DNA from: Mucinivorans sp036654415
GTDB taxonomy: Bacteria; Bacteroidota; Bacteroidia; Bacteroidales; Rikenellaceae
Reading direction: 5' to 3'
Length of the DNA: 22,416 nt
Assembly (NCBI GenBank): GCA_036654415.1
Contig: JAVVSB010000033.1
Location: 1 to 22,416, forward strand
The notes beneath the pieces are model-generated. The model saw only the letters and a program-made list of their open reading frames with translations, was not told the DNA's origin and made no database searches. Below are positions 1 through 8,827 of this stretch, in pieces; positions within the stretch are counted from its first letter, which is position 1; each line of letters begins with the position of its first letter. The position numbers and the translations under genes were made by a program.

Positions 1-60
1 ACGCTATTTTTTTATTCACTTCCAAATCTTTTTGTAAATTATTTTAAAGAAAAATTGTTG

Positions 61-68
61 TATCTTTG
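61..68 (+). promoter_or_regulatory. Bacteroidetes-type -7 box of mazG
   Basis: TATCTTTG matches the Bacteroidetes -7 consensus TAnnTTTG exactly. It lies 28 nt before the mazG ATG, which predicts a leader of roughly 20 nt. No convincing -33 TTTG is seen at the usual spacing. Confidence 0.7.
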
Positions 69-96
69 CAACTCAATTAATATAAAGAACTTAACC

Positions 97-867
97 ATGC
101 AAGAAAAATTAGAGGCAATAGGTAAACTGTTGGAAATAATGGATGAATTACGTCAAAAGTGCCCTTGGGACCGCGAGCAGACCATGCTTTCACTGCGGAC
201 CACCACCATTGAGGAGTGTTTTGAACTCACAGAAGCTGTTGTAGAGGGTGATGCTCAAAAGATTAAGAAGGAGTTAGGCGATGTGTTATTACACATTGTG
301 TTCTACTCAAAAATCGCCGAAGAGCAAGGACTTTTTACAATAGAAGATGTGGCAGAGGCTCTGAGTGAGAAACTTATCTATCGTCATCCACACGTTTTTG
401 CCACCACCGAGGTGGAGAGTGCTCAGCAGGTGAGCCAAAATTGGGAAGAGCTGAAACGAAAAGAGAAGGATGGTAACAAATCTGTGCTTGCGGGTGTTCC
501 AAAAGGTATGCCTGCACTATCAAAAGCATGCAGAATTCAGCAAAAAGCAGCTCACGTGGGTTTCGACTGGACACAGCGAGAAGACGTATGGGCAAAAGTA
601 CATGAAGAGTTGCAAGAGGTGGAAGATGAGGTGACTAAGGAGAGCCAAGATGGGATGGAAGCTGAATTTGGGGACCTGATGTTTTCGATAATCAATGCGG
701 CACGACTATATAATATAGACCCTGATTTGGCACTGGAACGAACAAACCAGAAATTTATAAAACGTTTTAATTACCTTGAGCAGCAGACAATCAAAAAAGG
801 ATTATCTTTGCATGATATGACACTCCAGCAGATGAATGTGTACTGGAATGCGGCAAAAAAACTATAA
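97..867 (+). CDS. mazG: Nucleoside triphosphate pyrophosphohydrolase MazG
   Basis: This is a 256-residue all-alpha NTP pyrophosphohydrolase that hydrolyses (d)NTPs to NMP and pyrophosphate, a house-cleaning role in the cytoplasm. The first MazG domain shows CPWD at residues 22-25, the metal-binding EECFE at 39-43 and KELGD at 58-62. A second MazG repeat follows in the C-terminal half (EELQEVEDE, then EAEFGD). The frame is open further upstream to a TTG at 55, but that TTG overlaps the -7 promoter box, so the ATG at 97 is chosen. The length matches family members with two MazG domains. The next gene starts 6 nt after the stop, suggesting co-transcription. Confidence 0.95.
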   Translation: MQEKLEAIGKLLEIMDELRQKCPWDREQTMLSLRTTTIEECFELTEAVVEGDAQKIKKELGDVLLHIVFYSKIAEEQGLFTIEDVAEALSEKLIYRHPHVFATTEVESAQQVSQNWEELKRKEKDGNKSVLAGVPKGMPALSKACRIQQKAAHVGFDWTQREDVWAKVHEELQEVEDEVTKESQDGMEAEFGDLMFSIINAARLYNIDPDLALERTNQKFIKRFNYLEQQTIKKGLSLHDMTLQQMNVYWNAAKKL

Positions 868-873
868 AAAACG

Positions 874-1398
874 ATGGCAATAATTAAACAGGTAAGGGGG
901 ATGACTCCTAAAATAGGTAAAGATTGTTTCCTGGCCGAGACGGCCGCCATTATAGGCGACACGACCATGGGAGATGAGTGTTCAATATGGTACTCGGCTG
1001 TGTTACGTGGCGATGTGAACACAATTACACTAGGGAATAGGGTAAATGTACAGGACGGAGCGGTGATTCATACTCTCTATAAGAAGAGTGTAACCAAAAT
1101 TGGGAATAATGTATCGATAGGTCACAATGCAGTGGTGCACGGGGCCACAATTGAGGACAACTGCCTAATTGGAATGAATGCCACAGTGCTGGATAACGCC
1201 GTTATCGGCACGGGGACTATTGTGGCTGCGGGGGCTCTTATACTTTCGGGGCAAATAGTGGAGCCACACTCCATATATGCTGGAGTCCCAGCAAAAAAAG
1301 TTAAAGAGGTAGCCCCAGAACAGAGCCGAGATATTGTACAACGAATAGCCAATGACTACGTAATGTATGCTGGATGGTATAAAGAGGATAGTTTATAA
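874..1398 (+). CDS. Gamma-class carbonic anhydrase-like hexapeptide-repeat protein
   Basis: A 174-residue left-handed beta-helix protein of the gamma carbonic anhydrase / YrdA-PaaY family. Imperfect hexapeptide repeats run from about residue 14 to 125, with a short C-terminal helix. The motif RGDVNTI (45-51) is the usual family signature. Candidate zinc ligands are H66, H84 and H89, the last two in SIGHNAVVHG. Members act as trimers with metal at subunit interfaces. Carbonic anhydrase activity has been shown for only some of them, so the substrate here is uncertain. It follows mazG by 6 nt and is probably in the same transcript. No obvious terminator follows it. Confidence 0.9.
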   Translation: MAIIKQVRGMTPKIGKDCFLAETAAIIGDTTMGDECSIWYSAVLRGDVNTITLGNRVNVQDGAVIHTLYKKSVTKIGNNVSIGHNAVVHGATIEDNCLIGMNATVLDNAVIGTGTIVAAGALILSGQIVEPHSIYAGVPAKKVKEVAPEQSRDIVQRIANDYVMYAGWYKEDSL

Positions 1399-1480
1399 AT
1401 CAAAAAAGCGATAAATCGACAAAAACAATACATTTTACTGGAAATGAGTTGTAAAATTATTTTTTTTTATAAATTTTTTA

Positions 1481-1488
1481 TATATTTG
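1481..1488 (+). promoter_or_regulatory. Bacteroidetes-type -7 box of the HU gene
   Basis: TATATTTG is an exact TAnnTTTG match in a very AT-rich 130-bp intergenic region. It sits 40 nt before the HU ATG, which predicts a leader of roughly 33 nt. The rest of the region from 1399 shows only A/T runs. Confidence 0.7.
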
Positions 1489-1528
1489 TATCGTTAAACT
1501 TTTTATTAACTCTAAACATTTTTTTACT

Positions 1529-1801
1529 ATGAACAAATCTCAACTCGTAGATGCTATTGCAGCAGAGTCGAAATTAACCAAAATTGACGCTAAAAAAGCT
1601 CTTGAGGCTTTTGTGAGCGTAACAAGCAAAGCACTCAAAGAAGGTGATAAAATTGCGCTTGTTGGTTTTGGTTCTTTTGCTGTATCTGAAAAACCTGCTC
1701 GTTCGGGACGTAATCCTCGTACTGGCGAGACTATCCAAATTGCAGCTAAAAAAACAGTGAAATTCAAATCAGGAACCGAGCTGACTGACACTGTTCAGTA
1801 G
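1529..1801 (+). CDS. HU-family DNA-binding protein
   Basis: A 90-residue histone-like nucleoid protein, the standard length for HU/IHF. It has the N-terminal MNKSQLVDAIA helix, the GFGSF turn, and the DNA-binding arm with the RSGRNPRTGE signature followed by KKTVKFKSG. It binds and bends DNA as a dimer, and HU genes are usually highly expressed. Its codon choice (GCT, CGT, CCT, ACT) differs from most neighbours and fits high expression. It has its own promoter and ends with TAG just before a strong bidirectional terminator. Confidence 0.97.
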   Translation: MNKSQLVDAIAAESKLTKIDAKKALEAFVSVTSKALKEGDKIALVGFGSFAVSEKPARSGRNPRTGETIQIAAKKTVKFKSGTELTDTVQ

Positions 1802-1813
1802 CCTATGTATACA

Positions 1814-1853
1814 CACACCAAAAAGGCAAGTACTTGGTGTGCTTGCCTTTTTT
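1814..1853. terminator. Bidirectional terminator between HU and the TolC-like gene
   Basis: The arms AAAAAGGCAAG (1820-1830) and CTTGCCTTTTT (1842-1852) form an 11-bp stem with an 11-nt loop. A/T runs on each flank make it work as an intrinsic terminator in both directions. It lies between two convergent stop codons (1801 and 1865). A second inverted repeat, CACACCAA (1814-1821) and TTGGTGTG (1834-1841), interleaves with it, so the two hairpins exclude each other. Confidence 0.9.
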
Positions 1854-1864
1854 GGAGCATTGGG

Positions 1865-3121
1865 TTATTTGAGCAACGAACCAGAAATAGTGATAAGTTC
1901 TATTTCAGAGGCTTTTGCTTGATAAATTGTACTTATCTTACGGTCTACAGCCAATAAATATTGTTGTTGGATAATACGTAACTCTATCCCCGATAGTTCA
2001 CCCAAGCGATAACGCTCCATGGCCACGTCCAGATTCAATCGCATAGCATCAGTATTTTGAGCCTCAAAATCAATTAATTGAAGATTATTGCGATATGTAG
2101 TATACTGGCTGCTAAAGGACGTACGTACCTTTTGCACTGTATTATCGGCCGAAATAGTAGCTATGTTGCGTTCAATTTTAGAATTCTTAATTTTACGAGA
2201 GGTCTCCAGTCCACCAAATATATTAACCCCCAAAGTAAAACCCCAATTAAAACCAGGCTGAGCAGACAAAACAGCCCGGGGATTATTGGCATCGCTGAAA
2301 CCATAATTGTAACCAGCCGAAAAATCTAAGGTAGGATAACGTGCTGCACGAGAGAGTTTCAAATCCAAGTCACTTATATCAACCCCCTTTTGAGAGAGCA
2401 GAATCTGAGTGTTTTGCTCCAAGGTCATGTGCGCAAAAATATCAAAATCAAGAGTGCGCATAATCTTAATCGTATCACTCACGTAACCACGCTGGTCAGG
2501 AGTAAATTGCAGCAGGTCGTTCATTTCAATATAGGCCAAATCCAAAGACTCCTGTTGCTTAATAAGTTGCGAAGAATCGGTATTAAGGTCTGTCTTGGCC
2601 AAATTCATCTCTAAGCCTGAAGCAGCACCAATGGAGTACTTTTGAAGCACCTCGCGATAACGAAGTTGCGAGAGTCCAATGGACTCTATGGATACCTGCA
2701 CACGACTGCGTAGACTAACTATCAAATAATATTGAAGCGAGACTTGAGCTACAAGCTGCTCTATTTGTTCTCGTTTTTGGAGTTCACTTATCGAGCACAT
2801 CGTTTTTTGACGCGCATAGGTACTAAACATACCCAGGCCATCAAAAAGTCGCCAATTAGCCGTAAGACCTGCACCCAAGGTATTTGTTACAGAAGCTCCT
2901 ACCCCCACCTGACTCTGACGAATCTGCCCCGTGAGGGTAGGCAAGAATTGGGCGGTGGTAATGTTGTTACGAGCCTGTAAAAGCTGTTGTTGAGCACTCT
3001 GCACGGTGTAATTAACCTGCACTAAACGCTCCACCAGCTGCTCTAAGGTCAACCTAGACTGAGCCATGACCATCGACGGTACAAAGACCACGAGCAAAGC
3101 TATCTTTTTGATGTTTATCAT
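1865..3121 (-). CDS. TolC-family outer-membrane efflux channel
   Basis: A 418-residue outer membrane factor of a tripartite efflux pump. It begins with a Sec signal peptide (MINIKKIALLVVFVPSMVMA, cleavage near AQ), followed by the two long coiled-coil repeats of the TolC family. Recognisable pieces include RLTLEQLVERLV near the N-terminus and RYRLGELSGIELRIIQQQYL near the C-terminus. The frame is open further upstream, but the ATG at 3121 is chosen because it leads directly into the signal peptide and follows the pump stop codon by 1 nt. That junction suggests translational coupling. Its partner genes lie upstream in the same operon. Confidence 0.93.
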   Translation of the reverse strand: MINIKKIALLVVFVPSMVMAQSRLTLEQLVERLVQVNYTVQSAQQQLLQARNNITTAQFLPTLTGQIRQSQVGVGASVTNTLGAGLTANWRLFDGLGMFSTYARQKTMCSISELQKREQIEQLVAQVSLQYYLIVSLRSRVQVSIESIGLSQLRYREVLQKYSIGAASGLEMNLAKTDLNTDSSQLIKQQESLDLAYIEMNDLLQFTPDQRGYVSDTIKIMRTLDFDIFAHMTLEQNTQILLSQKGVDISDLDLKLSRAARYPTLDFSAGYNYGFSDANNPRAVLSAQPGFNWGFTLGVNIFGGLETSRKIKNSKIERNIATISADNTVQKVRTSFSSQYTTYRNNLQLIDFEAQNTDAMRLNLDVAMERYRLGELSGIELRIIQQQYLLAVDRKISTIYQAKASEIELITISGSLLK

Positions 3122-3122
3122 C

Positions 3123-6100
3123 CTAATATTTAATATTCTTGTTTGAAATGTAGCTATAGACAGCTGGTATAACATATAAAGTAAGCATAGTGGCGCATAT
3201 CAACCCCCCAACCACTGCAATCCCCATTGACACACGGCTCTCGGCACCTGCACCAGTAGCCAAAGCCATAGGTAGAGTGCCAAGCACGGTGGAGAGCGAA
3301 GTCATAAGAATAGGCCGAAAACGACCAACCGAAGCCTCGACAATGGCATCCATCTTTTGAAGCCCCTCACGCTTGCGCTGGTTGGCAAACTCCACAATAA
3401 GGATACCATTCTTGGTAACCAATCCTATCAACATAATAATGCCTATCTGCGAAAAGATATTCATGGTCTGAGAAAACACCCACAACACCGAAAGCGAACC
3501 CACCAAAGCCAATGGAACGGTGAGCATGATAACCAACGGGTCTTTGAAACTCTCAAACTGAGCCGAAAGAACCAAATATATCAACACCAAAGCCAAAACA
3601 AAGGCAAACATTAGCGAGCCTGTACTTTCAACAAAATCCTTGGAGGCACCAGTAAGTGTGGTTTTAAATCTATCATCGAGTACCTTGGCCTTAATGCGGT
3701 CCATCTCTTGAATCCCCTGCCCCAAGGTGTAACCATTGGCAAGGCCTGCCGAAACTGTGGCCGAAACAAAACGGTCATAACGATATAACTGCGGCGGCAT
3801 GGAGCTCTCGGAAAGGGTGACCAAGTTGTCCAACTGAATAAGCTCACCATTGTCAGCTCGAACATATATATTGGCCAAATCATTGGGTTTACTACGCTGA
3901 GAACGGTCGAACTGGCTCATAATTTGGTACTGCTTACCATCCATGATGTAGTAGCCCACTCGTTGTTCACTCATGGTGAGTTGGAGGGTCTCCGAAATGT
4001 TTTGTACAGAAACCCCCAAAATTGAAGCCTTATCGCGATTAATGGAGAGCGTAACCTCCGGCTTGGTAAACTTCAGATTCAAATCAGAAGCCAAAAAGAT
4101 AGGACTCTGAGAGACCTCACTCATAAAAACTGGCAAAATCTCCTTAAGCTGGTCCAAAGTTGCTGCCTGAATAACATACTGAACTGGCAACCCACCACGC
4201 CCTCCTCCAAAGGTCTGTTGCTGAGTGATAAAAGTTCGTGCGCCAGTCATCTGCGAGAGTTCTTGTGTCAATGTTTGGGCAATCTGGCCTTGCGAACGAC
4301 TACGTTTATCCGCATCAACCAACATCACATTAATAAAAGCCCCGTTAGTACCGCCACGCCCAACGAGCTCCATGGTTGTACGTTTTTCGGGGACCAAACT
4401 ATCAACAATGGAGGCCACCTGAGTCATATAACGTTGCATATAATCGAAGGAGGTCCCCTCAGGTGCCGTGGACATGACCTGAAGCATAGACCTATCCTCT
4501 AGTGGAGCCATCTCCGATGGTAGGTTACCCCAAAGCCACCCTACCATACCCATGGCCACACACAAAATAATGAGCGCCACCCATCTGACCTTTAAAAAAG
4601 AGAGCAACGAACGACGATATATATTAATCATACCAGTAAAAAAGGGCTCGCTCCAACGGTAAAAACGGTTCTCGGTGGAGCTACGCGAGAGGAGCTTGGT
4701 AGAAATCATGGGGGTGAAGGTCAGAGCTACAAACGAGCTGATGAGTACTGCCCCAGCTATGACAACAGCAAATTCACGAAACAGTTTACCAGTAATACCC
4801 TGCAAAAATACTATCGGAAAGAAGACAGCCACCAAGGAGATGGTGGTGGCAACCACGGCAAAGAAAATCTCATTGGCCCCATCAATTCCAGCTTGCCTGG
4901 CCGACATACCCTTTTCAATCTTGGCATATATATTCTCCATGACCACAATAGCATCATCGACCACCAACCCAATGGATAGCACAACGGCCAACAGGGTTAA
5001 AATATTGATGGTAAAACCAGCCAAATACATTATAAAGAAGGTGCCAATAAGCGAAATTGGAATGGCTAAAATAGGAATCAGAGTTGTGCGCCAACTACGA
5101 AGGAAAATAAAAATGATGAGAACCACCAAGATAAAAGCCTCAACGATGGTCGACTGTACCTCGCTGATGGATTGGCGTATATAGGTTGTGGTATCGAGCG
5201 CCTCTCCCAGTTTTATACTCGATGGTAACTCAGTGCGCAACTGCTCCACTGCTTTATAAGCGCGGTCCACAATGTCAATATAGTTAGCCCCAGGTTGCGG
5301 AATCAACACACAGGCCACCATAGGCACACCATTTGTTTTGAGAATGGAGCGTTGGTCTTCGGCCTCAATAAGGGCCGCGCCAATATCCTTGAAACGGACT
5401 ATACGCTCGCCATTACGTTTAATAATCAAATCATTAAAATCATCAATGGTACGCAGACGGCCAAGGGTACGTACGGTGAGCTCGGTGTTGTCTCCCTCGA
5501 TACGTCCAGCTGGAAGCTCTACATTTTGCGAGGTGACAGCCTGGCGCACATCAACTGGTGTTACACCATAAGCTGCCAACATATCAGGGTCCATCTTCAA
5601 ACGGACCGAATAACGTTTAAGTCCCCATAAATCGACCTGCGACACGCCAGAGATGGTTTGAAGGCGCTCTTTGATATTGACATCGGCATAGAGACTAAGT
5701 TCAATAAGTGAAAGTTGGTCGCTCTCCACAGTAACTGAATAGATGGGATTGGCATCAGCATCGGCCTTAGTCACAACTGGGGGGTCCACATCTTTAGGCA
5801 GGCGACGTTGAGCTCCACTGACCTTGTTACGCACATCGTTGGCAGCGGTTTCTAAATCTACCTCTAGATTAAACTCCACGCGAATGCTACTCTGCCCATC
5901 TCTGGATGTGGAACTTATAGAACGGATACCAGGAATACCATTGACGGCAGCCTCCAGAGGCTCGGTAATCTGAGTCTCGATAACATCGGAATTGGCCCCT
6001 GGGAATGAGGTACTCACCGATATAATAGGGTTATCCACCGAGGGGTAGTCCCTGACTCCAAGATATGAAAAACCGATGCAACCCACGATAATGATAACCA

Positions 6101-6155
6101 GATTCATAACCGTGGCCAAAACTGGGCGATTGATTGATGTTGTTGATAAACTCAC
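3123..6155 (-). CDS. RND (HAE1/AcrB-type) inner-membrane efflux transporter
   Basis: A 1010-residue proton-driven exporter of the AcrB/MdtBC class. TM1 is at about 10-30, the first porter domain follows, and a TM2-6 block runs from about 335 to 485. A second porter domain is followed by a last TM block at about 845-1003. The proton-relay acidic pair is D400 and D401 (GLVVDDAIVV), and the partner lysine is K915 (GLVTKNGILI), so the pump looks functional. The start codon is GTG, 11 nt after the stop of the membrane fusion gene. Substrates cannot be read from the sequence, but the family exports drugs, detergents and bile salts. Confidence 0.95.
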   Translation of the reverse strand: MSLSTTSINRPVLATVMNLVIIIVGCIGFSYLGVRDYPSVDNPIISVSTSFPGANSDVIETQITEPLEAAVNGIPGIRSISSTSRDGQSSIRVEFNLEVDLETAANDVRNKVSGAQRRLPKDVDPPVVTKADADANPIYSVTVESDQLSLIELSLYADVNIKERLQTISGVSQVDLWGLKRYSVRLKMDPDMLAAYGVTPVDVRQAVTSQNVELPAGRIEGDNTELTVRTLGRLRTIDDFNDLIIKRNGERIVRFKDIGAALIEAEDQRSILKTNGVPMVACVLIPQPGANYIDIVDRAYKAVEQLRTELPSSIKLGEALDTTTYIRQSISEVQSTIVEAFILVVLIIFIFLRSWRTTLIPILAIPISLIGTFFIMYLAGFTINILTLLAVVLSIGLVVDDAIVVMENIYAKIEKGMSARQAGIDGANEIFFAVVATTISLVAVFFPIVFLQGITGKLFREFAVVIAGAVLISSFVALTFTPMISTKLLSRSSTENRFYRWSEPFFTGMINIYRRSLLSFLKVRWVALIILCVAMGMVGWLWGNLPSEMAPLEDRSMLQVMSTAPEGTSFDYMQRYMTQVASIVDSLVPEKRTTMELVGRGGTNGAFINVMLVDADKRSRSQGQIAQTLTQELSQMTGARTFITQQQTFGGGRGGLPVQYVIQAATLDQLKEILPVFMSEVSQSPIFLASDLNLKFTKPEVTLSINRDKASILGVSVQNISETLQLTMSEQRVGYYIMDGKQYQIMSQFDRSQRSKPNDLANIYVRADNGELIQLDNLVTLSESSMPPQLYRYDRFVSATVSAGLANGYTLGQGIQEMDRIKAKVLDDRFKTTLTGASKDFVESTGSLMFAFVLALVLIYLVLSAQFESFKDPLVIMLTVPLALVGSLSVLWVFSQTMNIFSQIGIIMLIGLVTKNGILIVEFANQRKREGLQKMDAIVEASVGRFRPILMTSLSTVLGTLPMALATGAGAESRVSMGIAVVGGLICATMLTLYVIPAVYSYISNKNIKY

Positions 6156-6166
6156 GTTCTTTAGTG

Positions 6167-7246
6167 TTAATTGGTAACCTTAATGGCCGCCCCTTCACGA
6201 AGCTGCATCAACCCAGTTATAATGACTGAGTCACCAATAGCAAGTCCTTTAAGCACTTCTATTTTAGCTTCCTGGCGGGTACCTGTTTCGACCTGCTGCT
6301 GCTCCAATTTACCACCACGAACCAGCCACACGCTTTTACCACTGATGGAGGGGATGATGGCTTCAGTTGGGACCATAAGCACTTCAGCATTTTGACTCAT
6401 TGGTATGGTAACGCGAGCCGACATCCCAGGGCGCAACCTTCCAGAGGCATTGTTGTATGTGGCTCGCAGGACAATCGAACGCGTATTCTCCTCAACTTTA
6501 GGCTCCATGGCATAAATCATGGCACGCTGAGCCTTAGGATTGCTCTCGGTGGTAAAAAAACAGCCATGCCCCACCATATTGATATTAACATATTTTTCGG
6601 GAACAGCAAACTCTACCTTCAGAGTTGCGTAATCCACTAACATGGCAATACGAGAATTTGGCTGAATATAGCTTCCCTGACTCACATAACGAAAGCCAAT
6701 AACACCTGAAAAAGGGGCTTTTATCTGACTACGGTCGATTTTAATTTTCAGAATATCCATATCGGCCAACAATACATTATACTCGGTCTGCACTTGGTCG
6801 AAAGTCTCTCGTGATATGGCCTCTTTTTCGAAAAGTATACGTTGACGGTTAAGTTTCTCGGACAATGTCTTCTCTTGAAATTGGTAACGTTTAAGTTGAG
6901 CTTGCAAGTCATCATCATTAATACGCACCAACACCTGCCCCTTTTGCACAGCCGTCCCCTCAGTAAAGAGAACCTGAACCACCTTGCCACTGATTTCGGA
7001 GGCCAACTCCACCTGCTCATTGGCCACCAAGGAACCAACGGCACGAATACCATCCAACACTTGCTCCTTTTGTGCCACGTAAACCTCGACAGGAATGGTC
7101 TTTGCGCCCACACGAGTCGAAGTTTGAGGGGACGTATCATCTGGGCCTACATAGAAGGGCCAAAAACGTGGAACTAGCCAATATCCTAAAATTATAAGGA
7201 TAGAAAGAGCCACTAGGCTCCAACGAAGTATATGTTTATGTGTCAT
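6167..7246 (-). CDS. RND efflux membrane fusion protein (AcrA-like)
   Basis: A 359-residue periplasmic adaptor and the first gene of the efflux operon. An N-terminal membrane anchor spans residues 9-24 with no lipobox. The lipoyl half-motif EISGKVVQVLFTEGTAVQKG and a hairpin with QAQLKRYQFQEKTLSEKLNR follow. The second lipoyl half contains IKAPFSGVIGFR, and beta-barrel and membrane-proximal domains end in GLMQLREGAAIKV. It links the inner-membrane pump to the TolC-like channel. The operon order (adaptor, pump, channel) is standard for Bacteroidales, and no local TetR or AraC regulator is present. Confidence 0.93.
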   Translation of the reverse strand: MTHKHILRWSLVALSILIILGYWLVPRFWPFYVGPDDTSPQTSTRVGAKTIPVEVYVAQKEQVLDGIRAVGSLVANEQVELASEISGKVVQVLFTEGTAVQKGQVLVRINDDDLQAQLKRYQFQEKTLSEKLNRQRILFEKEAISRETFDQVQTEYNVLLADMDILKIKIDRSQIKAPFSGVIGFRYVSQGSYIQPNSRIAMLVDYATLKVEFAVPEKYVNINMVGHGCFFTTESNPKAQRAMIYAMEPKVEENTRSIVLRATYNNASGRLRPGMSARVTIPMSQNAEVLMVPTEAIIPSISGKSVWLVRGGKLEQQQVETGTRQEAKIEVLKGLAIGDSVIITGLMQLREGAAIKVTN

Positions 7247-7306
7247 TTTTGTTTAGATTGGTGTGGAGAGAAAAAGTTTAATCCAGCTGTAAAAAATTAT
7301 CTGCAG

Positions 7307-7314
7307 CAAAATTA
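7307..7314 (-). promoter_or_regulatory. -7 box of the RND efflux operon
   Basis: Read on the minus strand this is TAATTTTG, an exact TAnnTTTG match 60 nt before the adaptor ATG. A TTG lies about 22 nt upstream on the same strand (7337-7339) and could be the -33 element. The site is only 12 bp from the oppositely oriented xseA promoter. Confidence 0.6.
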
Positions 7315-7326
7315 TCAAGAAAATTG

Positions 7327-7334
7327 TAACTTTG
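7327..7334 (+). promoter_or_regulatory. -7 box of xseA, at the start codon
   Basis: TAACTTTG is an exact TAnnTTTG match that ends 6 nt before the xseA ATG. Transcription would start at or next to the start codon, so the mRNA would be leaderless or nearly so. Confidence 0.6.
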
Positions 7335-7340
7335 TCCAAC

Positions 7341-8639
7341 ATGAATAGTACAAATCACATATCCTTAACACTGCTCGCTAGTAGGATTAGCGGTGCGTTG
7401 GAGGATACCACCTTTAACAATCAGTGGGTTACGGCCTCGGTGGCGAGCCTCAATGCACACTCATCTGGTCATTGCTACCTAGAATTAGTGGAGCGTAACG
7501 AGCTAAATGGAGCCACCGTGGCCTCGATACGTGCCACCATTTGGGCCTCAAAATACAGGATGATAGCGAGCTGTTTCCGAGCTGCCGTGGGCGATGAGCT
7601 ACGGGTGGGGATGGATATTTTGGTCTGCTGTTCGGTCACTTTTCATGCTCAATATGGCCTTTCACTCAACATAACCGATATTGACCCCACTTACACAATG
7701 GGGGTAACAGAGTTGGCCAAGGCACGCACCATTGCGCGCTTGAAGGCCGATGGGGTGACAGAGATGAACGCTGAAAACCTTTTGCCACCAGTGGTACAGC
7801 GAGTAGCTGTTATCAGCTCAGAGAGTGCAGCTGGGTGGGGCGACTTTGTCCACCAAATAGACCAATGTCCCTATAATATTGAGCTTACACTTTTTAAAGC
7901 AACTGTGCAGGGGAGCGATGCTTCAGCTTCGGTTGTAGCTGCTTTGGAGGCCATTGCCCAAGACATGGAGCTCTTCGATGCGGTGGTGCTGATTCGTGGT
8001 GGCGGGTCGGTGTTGGATTTAGCTTGCTTTGACGACTACATAATGTGTAGCAATATAGCCCAATTCCCGCTGCCTGTGGTGACTGGCATCGGCCATCAAC
8101 GCGACGTGAGTGTGGCCGACATGGTGGCGCACACTTCGCTAAAGACCCCAACGGCTGTGGCCGATTTCCTTATCGCACGGGCTGAGGAGTTCTGGGACGA
8201 GATTCGGGAGAGACACCAACGCATTATAGAACGGGCACAAAATATACTCTTGGGCGAGAGCCTACGAATGCAAAAGGTTGAGTCTCTGCTGGACCAACTC
8301 TCGGGACAGGCTCTACACCACCACACGCTGAAGATAGAATCATTGGACGCTGCCCTGCGCCACACTACCCTACGCGCTGTGGAGTCGAGACTAGCCTCAA
8401 CGGAATACCTAAAACAGACTCTCGAAGGCAGTATCAAGGCTGCGATGGCGACTCAAATACAACGGTTAACACTGCTGGAGAGCAAAATCAACGCACGTAA
8501 CCCACGAAACATATTGCGTATGGGCTACTCGATTGTCACCCTTGACGGTCACGCATTAAGGAGTGTAAGTGATGTACAAACAGGACAAATCATAAATATA
8601 GAATTGACGGACGGAACAATAAAATCAAAAACGATATGA
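7341..8639 (+). CDS. xseA: Exodeoxyribonuclease VII large subunit
   Basis: A 432-residue catalytic subunit of exonuclease VII, which degrades single-stranded DNA to oligonucleotides together with XseB. The N-terminal OB-fold carries SSGHCYLE (about 41-48). The catalytic domain has RGGGS (219-223) and GIGHQRD (249-255) followed by KTPTAVADFL, all family signatures. A long coiled coil at about 280-395 would bind XseB subunits. The upstream TTG at 7332 lies inside the promoter box, so the ATG at 7341 is used; it aligns with the usual N-terminus (ISLTLLASRI). The TGA overlaps the xseB start as ATGA. Confidence 0.95.
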   Translation: MNSTNHISLTLLASRISGALEDTTFNNQWVTASVASLNAHSSGHCYLELVERNELNGATVASIRATIWASKYRMIASCFRAAVGDELRVGMDILVCCSVTFHAQYGLSLNITDIDPTYTMGVTELAKARTIARLKADGVTEMNAENLLPPVVQRVAVISSESAAGWGDFVHQIDQCPYNIELTLFKATVQGSDASASVVAALEAIAQDMELFDAVVLIRGGGSVLDLACFDDYIMCSNIAQFPLPVVTGIGHQRDVSVADMVAHTSLKTPTAVADFLIARAEEFWDEIRERHQRIIERAQNILLGESLRMQKVESLLDQLSGQALHHHTLKIESLDAALRHTTLRAVESRLASTEYLKQTLEGSIKAAMATQIQRLTLLESKINARNPRNILRMGYSIVTLDGHALRSVSDVQTGQIINIELTDGTIKSKTI

Positions 8640-8827
8640 CACAAAAAGAGCTGAGCTACACAGAGGCTGTGGCCGAAATAGAAAAAATTTTACAACTTAT
8701 GAACTCCTCTGAGTTGGATGTGGACAAACTGGGAGAGTATGTCGCGCGAGCCACCTCCCTTTTGGAGCTTTGTAAAGCCAAGCTACTCAAAGCACAAGGA
8801 CAAGTAGAAAAACAAATTAATGTTTAA
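8636..8827 (+). CDS. xseB: Exodeoxyribonuclease VII small subunit
   Basis: A 63-residue small subunit that assembles on the XseA coiled coil. The motif LSYTEAVAEIEKILQLMNSSELDVD is split here by family knowledge: LSYTEAVAEIEKIL is the first helix, and LGEYVARATSLLELCKAKL is the second. The length is normal for the family. The ATG overlaps the xseA stop by 4 nt, so the two are translationally coupled. Its TAA overlaps the stop codon of the convergent lipocalin gene. Confidence 0.93.
   Translation: MTQKELSYTEAVAEIEKILQLMNSSELDVDKLGEYVARATSLLELCKAKLLKAQGQVEKQINV

Noticed and set aside
55..96. N-terminal extension of MazG from a TTG start
   Set aside because: The extension would overlap the exact -7 promoter box and has no similarity to the family. 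The ATG at 97 gives the normal N-terminus.
1814..1853. H-type pseudoknot formed by the interleaved repeats near the HU terminator
   Set aside because: The connecting loops that must cross 8- and 9-bp stems would be zero nucleotides long, so both stems cannot form fully at once. Alternative hairpins are the better reading.
4675..5184. Plus-strand 169-codon open frame opposite the RND pump
   Set aside because: It mirrors the transmembrane codons of the pump, giving a Thr/Met/Lys-rich product with no family features.
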